Assembly (NCBI GenBank): GCA_951799425.1
Contig: OX637396.1
Span: 39,609,901-39,673,900, forward strand
Source of the DNA: Ilex aquifolium
Lineage: Eukaryota > Streptophyta > Magnoliopsida > Aquifoliales > Aquifoliaceae
DNA length: 64,000 nt
Reading direction: 5' to 3'
The translations under genes were made by a program, and so were the position numbers. Under the pieces are notes generated by a model. It was given only the letters and a program-made list of their open reading frames with translations, did not search any database and was not told where the DNA came from. Every line of letters begins with the position of its first letter. The stretch's first letter is position 1. Shown piece after piece: positions 12,830-25,055 of this stretch.

Positions 12830-15800
12830 TTTTAGTCCCAATTGAAAAGTTCTTTAATTTGCTGGTTTGTTGCCTGGAAACTGTCATTTTCCTAGATTGA
12901 TTAGTGATGGATCAGGCAGTCTATGCAGTCTGGATTTTGTGTTCTCCTTAATTGCCAATAGTACCAAAGGTTTGTGCTTTGAATAGATACCCCTTTGGTG
13001 TCAACTTTATTAACTTATTGTCTTTCCCACCACTTTATTGATTTCAATGTATAGGTTCAGATGCGAGTTATGACGAGAAAAAGAAGATAAAAGAAACTAT
13101 TTCTTTTTTAGTTTCCTGTTGATTGGTCTTTGAACTTGGGTGACCTAATGATTTTGTGGAATTTCAAAATTTTAATCTTTGTTAAGCTCTTGAAAGAATT
13201 TTGATTCTCTAATTTTGGTGTAGGCATCGGATTGAAGAGAGCAAGAACAACTAAGAACGGAAGTCATGAGAAGCCAATATTATAGTAAGCCCCTCTTTCA
13301 TTGATGTAGTGCTAGAGTTGCTTGGTAGTATTTATATTGATGTTTAGTGCTATTGAGGTCAATTTTATATTGATGTTTACTGTTACTTGAGAAGTTCAAT
13401 TTTGCATTGGATTGATTGCTTTGTGGGTAATGCGGCTAGGATCTTGGAACATTGATATGTTGAACTGGATAGATTACTTTATTTTTTCGATGATTGTAGT
13501 GGGTTACATGGAGGGATTGATAACAAGAGTCATTGAGAAAGAAAATGACATTTTTGAATGTGGGTATCATACTTTTTGTTTAGCTCCAACTTAGAGAACA
13601 AATTGATGTAGATTACATTGGGTAGATTATTAATCCTCTTGGTACTTAATGTGTCAAGTGATACTAAATGCCTATGTATATTTGGATATTCTGATATTCA
13701 CCATGAAGAACTGAGTTCATGATAGTTTCTTTGTTTATGTTTTTTTTAGGAGGTGGTGAATGAATGGAATCAAGAATTGGATGAGGTGACCGAAGCGAAG
13801 AAGAGAACACCCACATGGGAAGTTCATGGTTGCGACGTTTAAGAAGTGCGCTAGGTATGTGAATCCACTTCTCTAGTTCTGCAGGAAGATTGTGGGTGTG
13901 ATAGTACAGTTTCTCGCAATCCACATTTGTTCATGAGTGAGGATTCAACTTTTTCCAATAGATTCTCATTGTTTGTAACTAGAGATTTTTCATATTAGAT
14001 AGTGCCTTTAGGCACGAGTATTAGCTACTGTTTCAAAAAGTAGTTTCCTACAATACATCATTGTTGTTCCAGAAAATATACCTAGGATTAATCCAAATAC
14101 AATCCAGCAGTACTAGATTACGCCCCAAAAAACTTGTTTCTGCCCATAGAAAACGTTTATGCCTATCTTTCTTTGACAGGCTCATATCTTTCCTCTATTC
14201 TCTCTACTTTGTCCTCTCTCACGTCATCTCTCCCTTTCCGCTCCTTGTGCACCACGCCGCATCCCGATGTCGTTGATAGTGACACCTCCACCCTTACTCC
14301 TTTACCCAAGTATCACTCTTCCCTTCTCTCTTTCTCCCTGTTACTCTCTGCTCCTATCCTTTCCCTTTCTTTCTTTCACTCTCCTCCAATCCTACTCACC
14401 ATCCCATACCTAAAGGCACACCCCGTGACCACCACAAACTCACACCTGAAGGTCGTTAGAACCAAGGTTACTTGGATCATGGGTTAATTTGGAACGTGGT
14501 ACGAGTATCCTTTGATGTGCGGTGCAATGGAAGTAGTTTTAATTGGTACGCTATTTTGGGTTGCAGTTTGTTATTGGACTATTATTTGGATCATTTTCAC
14601 TATTATAAGAAATTGTATATATTTATGAATTTGTAAACACATGATCTGTAGTTATTGATTTTTATCTGTGATTTTTTTTTACTTATTTAATTTGTATTTG
14701 TGATATTTTTTACTACTATTTTCATTAATATGAATACACATTATAGTTAATTAATTTATATTCTATTTTAGTATAGAGTTGGTTCATAGGATGTGTTCGT
14801 CGGCGATATTTGACTCTTTTATCTAGCCACATTAATTGCAGAATTGATATAATAGGAGGATATTTTTTACTTTTCACTGGTAAACTTTTTGTGGTTGATA
14901 AGGATTGCTACTTCATGTGTTTGTCAACTTATCTTTTTCTGTTTTTTGATCCGAGTTAATCAACTTATCTTACTCTTCCAAAGCAAAGAAAGAGCGATGG
15001 GCGCCCCCTCTCTCCTTTCTCTGTGTCTCTTCTGTCTTTCTCTCTCTCTATCCCCCATATAAGTTTGGTGATTCCAATTAAAGGGAGAAACACTAGTTCG
15101 ATGCACCTTGTTGATTGATTTTGTATGTCCATTTAGCTTCTTTTGATTTCGGGTATTACGAAAATTAGATAGTTTATTTCTTGGTTTCTCCTCCTTCCCC
15201 CTTCTTTAAGTTATTCTGTGCTATTTTCTACTCTTTCGTACTATTTGTGGTTAGGGTTGTGATTTAGGGGGTTGGGGTTCTGATTAAAGGTAGGGTCTTG
15301 ATTTCAGGTCGTTCATTTTGGTGATCCGAGTCACAAACATACCCTGTTTGGGTTCGTGCGAGAGCAAATTCTTGCCACATCAGAACCCACACCCAAAGGC
15401 TGCCATCCAGAATGCACACTGATCTCCACCACGAATTACTACAACCCTCTACTACCATCATCATTTGCCACCAACCCACCACACAACCCCATTTAATTTA
15501 GGCTTATGGGGAAATTATTCAATTTTGGGTGTAGGGTTTAATTGAGTATCAATTTATTTAGGAGTTTTGAAAAGTGTTAATTGACATTGAATTTAGATTT
15601 GATATTGTGGGGGGTTTGAGAAGATTATTGGATTTTTGTTTTGGAGTTTAATTGGATTTAAATTTAATTTATGCCTCAGTTTTCTCTAATCTCAATTGGG
15701 TATGTGCTAGTTTTAGAGCTTTTCATATATGTTATTTATGGTTTTATTTTATCTTTGTTTTTTATTTATGTGTTGCTTGTTATTGTACTTCGAGATCTAA

Positions 15801-17569
15801 ATTGCTTTTGATTTTGAATTCTATTGTTTATATCTACTAGTTGATGTACACGTTACATGAACTAATTTTTAAAAAATCTTTATTGTTTGTAAGTGTGAAT
15901 ACAAAAAAAAAAATGCCCCATAACACAATTTTAACTTGTGCTATGTAAAATGTAGGTTGTAGTTTTGGAATGAATTCATGTATATAAGAATAAAAGATAC
16001 ATTTGATTTTTATTTCCTTTTCAGACTCTTAAATTTTTTATTTATTATTGATATGACAGCCTCTTAAAGTTTTTTGCCACATTATCTCCTCATGAAACTC
16101 TAGCTTCCAAGGATTTTAAAACGTTTAATATGAAACTTTATATTGGAATTCTTGTACCGAAAATGCATTACGAAATTTACCACAGCTTGCATATTTGATT
16201 TCAGTGACAAAAGGCGACGGAGTTTGTCTGAACCGACTGCTGCAAACAGTGTACCATATAAAAAATTACTATTTATTGCATCTTGATGTTGAGGCCGACG
16301 AGGGTAGCATGTATGCTTCATGTGGTCCGTAGTCAAAGCAGGCGAAGTAGTTGGCTTACAACCTGAATAGATACTGGTGTCTAATTGTGACAGAGGGACC
16401 ATAGATATTAGTTTTAATAATCCTAAATGCATCAGCAAAATCATGCCCAATATTAAATCTTACCCTTACCCATATAAATTTATGGCAACAAGTTGATATA
16501 AAACGATCTAGTAAACCAAATTATATTGTGGATCTAAATCTGCTGATATTAAACAAATACATACGAACCACCCCAACACATAAGTAACAACATAAAACCA
16601 ATAACAAGGTATTGCCAAATTCGATCAAAAAAACTGCAAAATACAAATACACATTAGCTTACATCCACAAACAGGGAAAATTTTGAGAGAGAGAGCTTAC
16701 ATTGCCAATGTGGATGAAAATGACGAATACTAGATTGCCCTTATGTTCAGTGGTGGGAGAGGAGGAAACAGGTGTTGGAACTGAAGCCTTGGCTTTCTTT
16801 AATCAACAACAGGTGGTGCAGGATTTGGTGAAGAGACTTTGTGGTGAGTTATTGAATCAGTATCCCAATTAATTGATTAAAGACGAGGACGGTCATCACC
16901 AGCGGCAACCACCACCAGCGCCGACAGGTACCCTTTGCACACCTCTCTCTCTCTCTCTCGTTGAAAGCAACTGATACCGGTGAAAAAGTGAAGATCTTTA
17001 GATTCTTTGTTGTATTCTCTCGATTGGTGTAAAGGTCTTCAAATTCTTCGTTGTGCTACTCCCATTTTGGGTGATGTTTGCATCGTTTTTTTTTTTTTTT
17101 TTCCAGTTTTTTGGGTGTATTTTTCAGTTATATTTGGATTCTGCTCTTTTTTTTTTTCCCCGTTAAAGGGTCTGTTTTGCTCTCCATTTTAATCTTTTAT
17201 GCTTGATTCATATGTAATAGTTATTTAATAACTCGGTTTATGAGTATTGTCTTGGATCTACTTTGAGTTCTCTTGGTAATCTTGGTGACAAACAGAGATG
17301 GGTACCAACCAAACTAAGTCTTATGTTCCCGTCATTTGGGATTGGTTATAAGTTTGTCTTCACCATTTATTTCGGTCATGCGTTATACGCTTATTTAAGT
17401 TAAATATTTTCATATATTTTATTATTTCGTTCAATGTTAATTTAAGTCTACTCCTACTCTTAGTGTATCATTAAGAAAAATTCTATCACTTTTTTCTAAC
17501 CGGTGCATCTATCGGCCTCTATTGAACATGACTAAAACCATCTTAATCTATTCTCTCTCAACTTATTAT
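12830..17569. other. No recognised gene
   Basis: The stretch is AT-rich with CT-rich patches (14160-14400, 15000-15060, 16940-16965) and T-tracts near 17088 and 17145. Several open frames of 60-117 codons are present, for example 14134-14487 and 16100-16450. They show no domain, no splice context and no codon pattern I can support as genes. Confidence 0.4.
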
Positions 17570-18356
17570 CAATTGGAGCTATTCAAAACCACAAGAAAAA
17601 AAAGAAAGGAAAAATGGAAAGGAGTGGAATGGCCTGTTGTTTTTACCTCTATCATCTGGCATATTTGGAAAGATAGGAATAAGGAGTGTCTTGAAAAAAC
17701 TCAAATTCCCCCTAGTATTAGGGCCAAAAATGCTTGGCTTTTGGCTCAGGAAATTAACTTTGCTTTCCTTAAAAAACTTGGATTGTCAAGATCATTGCTC
17801 CGAAAAACTCATTGGTTGGTCTTTTCCTCCTGCAGGATGGATGAAATTGAATGTTGACAGATGCTCCAAATGGAATCCTGGACCTGCAAGCGATTAGAGG
17901 ACTGGTGAGGAATGATCAAGGAGTTTGGCAACTGGGTTTCTATGGAAGACTTCCTAATTTTTCAAGCACTCAAGCAGAACATTGGGCGATTTACAAGGGC
18001 CTTCAAATTACTCATTCTCAGGAGATGAAGAATGTCATTGTGGAAACTGACTCCCTGGATGCCCATAGACTCTTCACTGTAAGATTGGAAGAAACCCACC
18101 CGGAGAGAGGGATCATTGCTGAATGCAAGAGGCTTCTCACCCTTCTCAACTTCCCCATCCAACACACCAAGAGAGAAGGAAACTTATGCACTGACAACCT
18201 TGCAAATCTGGGTGTCAAGCAGAATGATGGAATGGTGCTCCTCAACTCTCCACCTTGCTCAATGGGAGAGCTTTTGAGAAATGATAGTGCTAGTGTCTCA
18301 TACGTGAGAGGCTTTATTGAACTTTTTGAACCTTTTCAATGTACCCAAAAAAAAAA
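17570..18356 (+). mobile_element. 5'-truncated LINE fragment with RNase H, frameshifted
   Basis: The first part encodes the end of a LINE ORF2 zinc-finger/linker region (WPVVFTSIIWHIWKDRNKEC, then RAKNAWLLAQEI). The second part encodes an RNase H domain of the RVT_3 type: a broken start KLNVDRCSKWNPGPAS, then in another frame RGLVRNDQGVWQLGFYGRLP, SSTQAEHWAIYKGLQ (acidic E), VIVETDSLDAHRLF (acidic D) and TDNLANLG. The frame changes near 17860-17900. A ten-A tract at 18347-18356 marks the 3' end. Target duplication is uncertain: ACTTATTAT upstream against ACTTTATTAT after the A tract is only suggestive. The RNase H sequence differs from the other three truncated LINEs in this window. Confidence 0.75.
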
Positions 18357-18805
18357 TACTTTATTATTAATCTATTTATAGTAAAACAAGTCTTTCACCT
18401 TACTAACACAAAAAAAAAAAGCACATGTCGGGCCTCTCTATTTGTTTCAATGAAAGCATCCACGCTCTCAATAAAAATCAATCAAAAAGGGCCAATGAAA
18501 GCGTTTGAAGAGACCTTCTAAAGGAAGTCTCATTGCAAAACTTAACGAAAGGGGGGAGTAGGATGAAGCAAGTAGCAAAAGCCATAGTTTCGAAAAATAT
18601 ATTTCTCTCACCTTTTTTATTTTTTAAAGTTAATAAAATTAGAAATGAACAAATTATATTTTACAATGTGTCCAAACTAACCATCCTCAACTTCCACTAA
18701 GTAACTACCATTAATTTAAACATTTATAAATTTACTTATATTACTCTATAACTTTTCATAATTGTTTTACCTCAAATAGTTCGGTGAGAGGGATATAAAA
18801 TAAGG

Positions 18806-18976
18806 AAAATACTATGTATCCTAAATCTCTAACTCAAATCTTCATCCCAAATGAAGAGATACCATTGGATGAGTGAGTCCTATCAACTTTTTTAAATGGG
18901 ATCCACTGATCCAATTGTCTTCTTTGATTTGGGATGAAAATTTGGATTGAAGATTTGGGATACATAACATTGCTCA
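18806..18976. mobile_element. Probable MITE of about 170 bp
   Basis: Inverted ends are visible: ACTATGTATCCTAAATC at the left against GTTATGTATCCCAAATC read on the opposite strand at the right, followed by further paired text (CTTCATCCCAAAT against TTTCATCCCAAAT). No clear target duplication was found. The interior is short and non-coding. Confidence 0.5.
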
Positions 18977-19014
18977 TAAAATAATGAGAAAAAAAAAGAT
19001 GATGGATCATACAT

Positions 19015-19043
19015 CCCGTGAATTACACGGGGCGGCCTGCTAG
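19015..19043 (+). mobile_element. Helitron-like 3' terminus
   Basis: A six-base-pair hairpin, CCCGTG-AATTA-CACGGG, is followed eight bases later by CTAG and then T. Hairpin plus CTRR next to a T is the known 3' end signature of Helitrons. The matching 5' end was not found, so the extent of the element is unknown. Confidence 0.5.
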
Positions 19044-20717
19044 TAGCTTACACACTTTAAAGTAGTCTATATTTATGTTTTTTTTTATGATATGAATTGC
19101 GAGTGGTCTATATTTATGTTTAATAATTTTTATAGTACTAGATTTTTTTTTCAATTGACCTTGATTTGGAAATCTGTGTTTTTTTTATCTTAGTCCTTAA
19201 TCTGAAATGAAATTGCTTGCAATTAACTTGTAGTAGACCTTTATTTTTCTGCGACTGATTGTCTCTATTTCTACGATTATTGTTGTGTTTGATGTGTTTT
19301 TAGCTCAAATTTCAATAATATTACTATGCTTTAATTTCTTAGTTCAATGGTCTTTGTTATTTTGATTCGTTGATTATAATGCTTGGAATGCAGTTTGTCA
19401 AATAAACTAAAAATTAAAAATTATTAAAAATATATTATGTAACCAAATGGATGATTAATAGCTATTGTGATATAATTTATTGACCTAATTCACTATGACA
19501 TTTGGATTGACTGTGGACTCCATAAAACATTGGAATTTGGTGTTAATCAAATGGTTCCACTGAAGTCACATCATTATGTCAGCAAATTAGGTCAGGTTTT
19601 TATGTCCAAATAAGATTAACTATAGTAAATATAGAGTAACCATTGAAGTTATCATGCAATATATTTAAATAAAAAAAGCAAAAAGGGGTTCAATTACTCT
19701 TTTTTTTTTTGACTAGTATCGAATTTCGACCTTTGTGTATTTAATAAGAGCAATGTTATGTTGATCAAATTGTTGCCCAAATTTTGTATCACAAATCAAT
19801 GGAGGTGGTTGGATTAGTAGGGTTCACTAACTCCACTAAATATTCAATGCATGAAATTTTAACATATCACTTGAGATACAAGATTTAGTAAAAAATTTGT
19901 GCAGAACAGTTTTATCCATTTAATAAATATTCATGTATTGAATATTATATAATTTATATTCCAAATGACTGTAAAAAAAAAAAATTTAAACTTTGTAGTT
20001 AAAGCCAATATATGTAATAAAACTCTGTAATTGTATAAATTGAAACTTCACTGACCAAATGAAAATTGTTTATATAGGGTAAAATATATTTTTGTCCCCA
20101 AACTATGAGCTTTGTGTCAATTTGGTTTTTGATTTTTAATTGTGTCTATTTAGTCTCTCAATTTTTCAATTTATGTTATTTTGATCCAATCAAAAATGGT
20201 AGTTAGAATTTACTAATAGAGATCTCACGGGGATGTAAAATATGAGAAATAGTAAGGGGTAATGCAAGTCAAAAGATATAGTGGAGGGGGTCAAAGCGTT
20301 ATATTTCTAAAAGAGAAAACAAACAAAGATTGCATCAAAATTTCTGTTAGATTTGTTTAGAATTATTATGTCTGCCTCAAAATTAATATGAATACTAAAA
20401 AAGTACAGGTTTCACTCACAATCTCTTCCAAATGTAAATCAAACACCAATGTCTCTCAAAACTAGTTGGCACATAGTCTATATCGTATTGTAAATAAGCA
20501 TAGCAAAAAAGTAATTACTCAAGTTCTAACATCCTTTGTTTTCATGTAATCTTAAAGAGTACATTGCCAAAATAAGCACATATCCTCCTAGGGCTATTGT
20601 TAAACAACAAACCCTATAGGGCTTTTGATAACAGCATCAAATCTTAACAGATATTACCACAACTTGTAGATCATAGAAAATGACGTCTTCGAGATATTGG
20701 TTTGACGGTATAGAGAG
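19044..20717. other. AT-rich non-coding, possible transposon end
   Basis: No gene is seen. The text from about 20079 (GGTAAAATATATTTTTGTCC and on) looks like one end of a DNA transposon of a type common in plants, but I found no partner end. Confidence 0.35.
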
Positions 20718-21230
20718 TCAGACGAGAAAACGTTGTAGATCCATCAAACTACGTCCCATAAGTCTTCCCAATATTTCCAATACATTGAGAACTGCATTAA
20801 TGATCCTCCGATAGAAATACTGATATATATGCTTAAGAATGTACCTCGATGCAATTATAGGCATTAAGGCCCATAGAATGAAGAAAAGCCAACAAAACCA
20901 GTGTGGGAGAAAGATTGACAGTAGTGAAATTGAAGATAGAGCTCCAAATATAAGGCTAAGACGGCCAAATAATTGAGAGTAGTTCAGATGATGAGGTTGG
21001 TCTATCATTTTAGCTGCTAATGTTAAACAGTAGATAGACAATGTTATGATAAAAGTCTTCATGGTTGTGGGATGTGTTTCAAAAGGAGACACATCTTTGT
21101 TCTGATACTTCAGTTGGAGAAGGCCAATCAGTGACGTGATGAAGAAGGCATACACAACATGTTCTGAGACTTCTGTACTAAACCTTCTGATACCATGGCT
21201 ATCATCAACAATCTCTAAGGCTGCCCTCAT
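20718..21230 (-). CDS. Small multi-pass membrane protein, unknown function
   Basis: A single open frame of 170 codons starts at ATG 21228-21230 and is intronless as read. The first 25 residues are polar (MRAALEIVDDSHGIRRFSTE). Three to four hydrophobic segments follow: about residues 26-40 (VVYAFFITSLIGLL), 58-74 (FIITLSIYCLTLAA), 90-108 (LSLIFGALSSISLLSIFL) and 109-130 (WFCWLFFILWALMPIIAS). The C-terminal 40 residues are amphipathic with basic residues. I do not recognise the family. The length, hydrophobic periodicity and clean ATG in otherwise AT-rich DNA argue for a real gene, but no promoter or polyadenylation site was confirmed. It could be a lineage-specific membrane protein or the remnant of a larger one. 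Confidence 0.5.
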   Translation of the reverse strand: MRAALEIVDDSHGIRRFSTEVSEHVVYAFFITSLIGLLQLKYQNKDVSPFETHPTTMKTFIITLSIYCLTLAAKMIDQPHHLNYSQLFGRLSLIFGALSSISLLSIFLPHWFCWLFFILWALMPIIASRYILKHIYQYFYRRIINAVLNVLEILGRLMGRSLMDLQRFLV

Positions 21231-21780
21231 TTTCTCCTATTTGCATAACAATGTTCACCAGTAGTACACAATACACATACATAGGTTTTTTTTTTTTGAA
21301 ACTAATTTATAGCCTAGGATTGATACCATCAATTGGTAATGCCGTATAGGAAGTGGCCTCCAGACACGACTCACGACAATTACGTACGCGTCAACCTCTC
21401 TCTCTCTCTCTCTCTTGTTTTTCGATCTTGAATGTGACAAAAAATGATGGAATTGTCTATGGTAGGAAAAAAAAAATTTGGTACCATACCTTTATTTATC
21501 ATATTTGTGAATATTTTTATCACTATTGTGAGTGTTTTATGTAATAATCACTCACAAAAGTAGTAATTTTTTTTTTGTACTGAAAAAAAATGATAAAAAT
21601 AAGTACCACGGCAGTGATAAAAATACACATAAAAAAGGTCAAAACATTTGCAAAAATGATAAATCATCCATAAAAGTGCTAAATTTTTTGGTTGCAAAAT
21701 GACTCGCAAAAGGTATAAAAATACCTATTAAAGTAGTAAAAGTATGACTGAAATTTTTTTTTATTGATACCGTAGTATAA
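21231..21780. other. AT-rich, microsatellite and T-tracts
   Basis: No gene is seen. A CT repeat lies at 21395-21415 and several homopolymer tracts are present. Confidence 0.4.
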
Positions 21781-22166
21781 TGCTCCGTTTGGTAGGAATG
21801 ATAAAAAATAAGAAGGATAAAAAGTAGGAGGGATACTCTTTCTATCCTTTAAAGAAAAAAAATAAGAATAATACATTTTCCTTCTTTTGTGTTTGGTAGG
21901 ATTGATGAAAAATAAAAATGATTAAAATTTTTTTTTTTTTTTGTGCTTGTTAAGATGAAAAAAATATTTTTTATCTTTAATTTTTATTTAAAAAAATTTT
22001 CATCCACTTTCTTTCTAATTTTGGAGGGATTGATTTTAGTGAGTTAGAAAAAAAGCTCATCTATCTACTTTTTATCCTTCATATTTTTCTTCCTTACCAA
22101 ATGTGATATTTTATCTATCCTTCCAATTTTTCGTCTTTCTATTTTTTTATCGTACCAAACGGAACA
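21781..22166. mobile_element. 386-bp MITE, PIF/Harbinger-like (TAA duplication)
   Basis: The left end TGCTCCGTTTGGTA pairs with the right end read in reverse (TGTTCCGTTTGGTA). Both then run into GATAAAAAA-like text. TAA flanks both sides (21778-21780 and 22167-22169). The interior is AT-rich and non-coding. Confidence 0.75.
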
Positions 22167-22490
22167 TAAATCCAAGAAAAATAGGAAGATGTTAAATAGA
22201 GTCACGAAATTGTGCGTCATTGTCTCTCTCATCAACAAGAAAAGAATGGATTAAGGAATTTCTTCCTCGGAAAGAGGGAGAAAAAGAACGAAAGTACCTA
22301 GGAGACAACTTTCAAATTTTTTATAAAAAAATACATGTGAACGAAAGTATCTGGACCCCATAATTGTTTATTGAACCCTATAGTTCACGATGCATAGTTT
22401 CTAACTAGAAAAGAAGGGCAAGAAGGCACCACACCTAACAAGTCACTGACAAGAACAAGGACTTTGCGCACTTCTGCACCTACGCACTAA
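22167..22490. other. Short non-coding gap
   Basis: Unique-looking non-coding sequence between two DNA transposons. Nothing further was recognised. Confidence 0.4.
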
Positions 22491-22650
22491 GGGTGTGTTT
22501 GGATAATAGGATTGGATAGGGTAGGTTTTGTTTTTTTATATCCTAACCCATCCAAGCCAAACTCACTCATCCACTTTAAAACTCATCCAAGCCATATATT
22601 CAATCCTAACCTTTGTTTGGGAAATAAATTTGTAATTCAGTGGACCCCAT

Positions 22651-23918
22651 TTTTTTTTTTTTTTTAATTATGAAAATAGTAAGATTCACTTTTTTTTTTT
22701 TTTTTTAAATATTTACAAGAGAGCAAAGACAGACAAACCCTGCCTAATCAAAACAGCCACACAGACCAAGCTTTACAATGAGGGAAAAGCATACAATCTG
22801 CTTTAACAAAACAAAAACCTCAACATAAAGAAAAGCCAAAAAGCTTGACAAAAACAACAAAGTCCCTCATAAAATCAGTCTGGTAACCAGCACAGCAAGT
22901 AGCAACCTTAGCTCCCAGCAACAAACAACATCACCCTTTGTCATCAAAAACCAGAACCCTCTTCTGTCTCAGCATAGGAATCTGCCTAACATCCTGCAGC
23001 ACAGCCATGCTTACAACAGAAGGCAAATTCAAGAATTCAGAAAAGTCAACAGAACTTCTAGCATAGACTGCATGATTAGCTAATCGATCAGCTACCATGT
23101 TAGCTTCTCTGTAGACATGCTTCAATTCATACTCCACCATAGACAAAAGCACCTTAATCTTTCTCAAAACAGACACCAACACCCATGAACATCCACACCT
23201 ACCACTTACAGCATTGACCAACATTAAAGAATCAGATTCCACCAGAATTTTATAAGAAAAAAGCCCATATTGTTTAACCAATTCTAGCCCATTTAACAAA
23301 GCATTGAACTCTGCAACTGTATTTGAACACTCACCATAAAAGTAAGAGGCAGCTAAAACTACCTTCCCCCATTCATTTCTCAACACCACACCTCCTCCTG
23401 CAATACCTGGATTCTTCTTTGAAGCCCCATCTGTGTGTGTTCAACTTAAACACACCAGGTGGAGGGCAAACCCAGCTAATCCATAAACATCTTCTTTCCA
23501 CATGAGAACCTGCATCAATTCTGAGTTCATGCAAAATATCACATCCTTCAACACCCTCTTCCACCTTAATTTTAACATTCTTAGCTTGGAATCTCAGAAT
23601 ACTACATATTTTAAGGAAAATAGTATAAGAGATCAAAGCCCCTTCGCCATGAATCCTTCTACACCTCTCCTTCCACACCTGCCAATAAACCAGCAATGCC
23701 ACACTCCTCCCCAAGTTGTGACACTAATTCTGCTTTCTAAAAATTCTGCATAGCCTCCTCAATCTCACTAAAGGACATTCACCAGCAATATTTTGGAATC
23801 CCATCAATGCAGCCAACCTTCCCCAAATAGCCCTAGCATATTCACATCCTATAAACAAATGCTCAAGAGACTCAACACTCCTATAGCACAGAACACATCT
23901 ACTCACAAGTTACACAAA
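22651..23918 (-). mobile_element. 5'-truncated LINE nested in the PIF-like element
   Basis: An 18-bp target duplication (TAATTCAGTGGACCCCAT) lies at 22633-22650 and 23919-23936. Read on the minus strand, the insert begins with the zinc-finger end of a LINE ORF2 (VSRCVLCYRSVESLEHLFIG; the C-x2-C is visible). It continues to RNase H: D-G-A-S-K-K-N-P-G, then RNEWGKVVLAASYFYGECSN, AEFNALLNGLEL, ILVESDSLMLVNAV and VYREANMVADRLANHAV. A frameshift sits near 23432-23440, in a CA repeat just before the first catalytic Asp. A TGA-free stretch ends with DDKG and a stop at 22931. The 3' tail is double: 17 T, then 24 bases, then 16 T on the plus strand. It belongs to the same family as 32699-33171 and 52766-55788. 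Confidence 0.88.
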
Positions 23919-24132
23919 TAATTCAGTGGACCCCATAGGTTACACAAATAATTTTATAGTAATTTACCATTCTACCCATGACTCTATCCAATCCAAATCA
24001 ATCCGATTCTATGTTTTATTTTTATTTTTATTTTTATTTTTAAGAAAAAATAAAATTTTATTTATGAACAAAACAAAATTTACGAGAATCAAAAAGGCAC
24101 AGAACAAGGAGGGGAGTTTGCTCCCAGAACAG

Positions 24133-24453
24133 TTAACCCACCTTACCTCCACTGGACTTATAAACACCACCACCGCCACCAACATCATCACCAAACCCTC
24201 CATCATCATACATGCCCTGATATCCAAATCCACCAGAATTCGTAGTATTACTTATGGATAAATTATCGACACTGGACACATTCGAAGCACTGTATGAGGT
24301 AGGCGAATATGAAGCCGACGAAAACGATGAATTGGGAACTGAATTATAATTTCAGTTCGAATTCTCATAGTTCAAATCCGATTGAGTCTGATCGTACTAG
24401 TAAGATGGTGGTTCTTGTGGAATGAGATTAGCGAAAGAGAAAGAGTAAGGTTG
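24133..24453 (-). pseudogene. Captured 3' exon of an unidentified gene (Ser/Tyr/Asn- and Gly-rich)
   Basis: Minus-strand reading after a TCTAATCAACAG acceptor gives QPYSFSFANLIPQEPPSY, a TAG stop, YDQTQSDLNYENSN, a TGA stop, then NYNSVPNSSFSSASYSP, SYSASNVSSVDNLSISN and GGFGYQGMYDDGGFGDD. It closes with GGGGGVYKSSGGKVG and a TAA at 24133-24135. Low-complexity S/Y/N- and G-rich text reading through to a natural stop is typical of the tail of a plant protein. I do not recognise the donor. Two in-frame stops make it non-functional. Confidence 0.5.
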
Positions 24454-24497
24454 CTGTTGATTAGATTAGGGAGAGAGAAGCTTGGTAAGATGGTGGT

Positions 24498-24868
24498 TCT
24501 TATTCTCAGCAATCTCAAAGAAGAGCTCAACACACTTCTCTAGAGATGTTAAGAGGAAGGTCCTCAGAATCCACAATACCCTTCACAAAAATAAGGTATT
24601 CAGGGATCAATTCTTCACAGTTATCCATGATGAAGACACGACGGACATAAAGCTTAATGTTATTGGGTTTCTTCTTTGTGTCAAAGATGTCAAAAGGAGC
24701 CCTTTTATGAACAAATAGAACAACCTTAAACTCCAGCTGACCCTCAACTAAGAAGTGCTTCACGGCCAAGTGTTCTTCCCAATCATTGGTGAGGCTCTTG
24801 TAAAAAACAGAGTACTCTTCCTTATTGATCTCCTCGGGCTTCCTCATCCAAATGGGTTTCTGCTTGTT
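24498..24868 (-). pseudogene. HSP90 middle-domain fragment
   Basis: The frame reads [20 protein letters not shown], then [58 protein letters not shown] and [12 protein letters not shown]. These are hallmark middle-domain motifs of cytosolic HSP90, an ATP-driven chaperone. After NISRE the frame jumps to [13 protein letters not shown], a segment normally about 17 residues further on, so a small internal deletion is present. The exon starts after an AATCAATAACAG acceptor at 24868. The upstream intron (24869-24953) has GT-AG borders. The rest of HSP90 (ATPase domain, C-terminal dimerisation domain) is absent. The piece lies inside the PIF-like element and is read leftwards like its neighbours. 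Confidence 0.85.
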
Positions 24869-24953
24869 CTGTTATTGATTAGATTAGAGAGAGAGAGAAA
24901 AAGAGAGAAGCTTAGGGGGACAGAGAGAGAGAGACAAAGAAGAAGAAGCTTAC

Positions 24954-25055
24954 CCCGCATGAGTCGACCATCGCCTGTGATGAAACCCTTCACCAACCAG
25001 TGCTTGGAGCTGAGCTGCTTGGACGAAAGTGAAGGGTCCTTCGGTAAGGTGTAGG
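24954..25055 (-). pseudogene. Captured exon of unknown origin, spliced toward the HSP90 piece
   Basis: The minus strand reads SKQLSSKHWLVKGFITGDG and RLMRG, then a perfect GTAAGCTT donor at 24953-24946. The open frame and donor suggest an exon from a gene I do not recognise. Joined by the 85-bp intron to the HSP90 piece it could form a chimeric transcript. Its upstream border is unclear. Confidence 0.4.

Noticed and set aside
14134..14487. 117-codon Ser/Leu-rich frame
   Set aside because: Low-complexity reading of CT-rich DNA; no ATG context, domain or splice support.
16100..16450. 116-codon minus-strand frame
   Set aside because: No recognisable family and no supporting signals; length is possible by chance in this amount of sequence.
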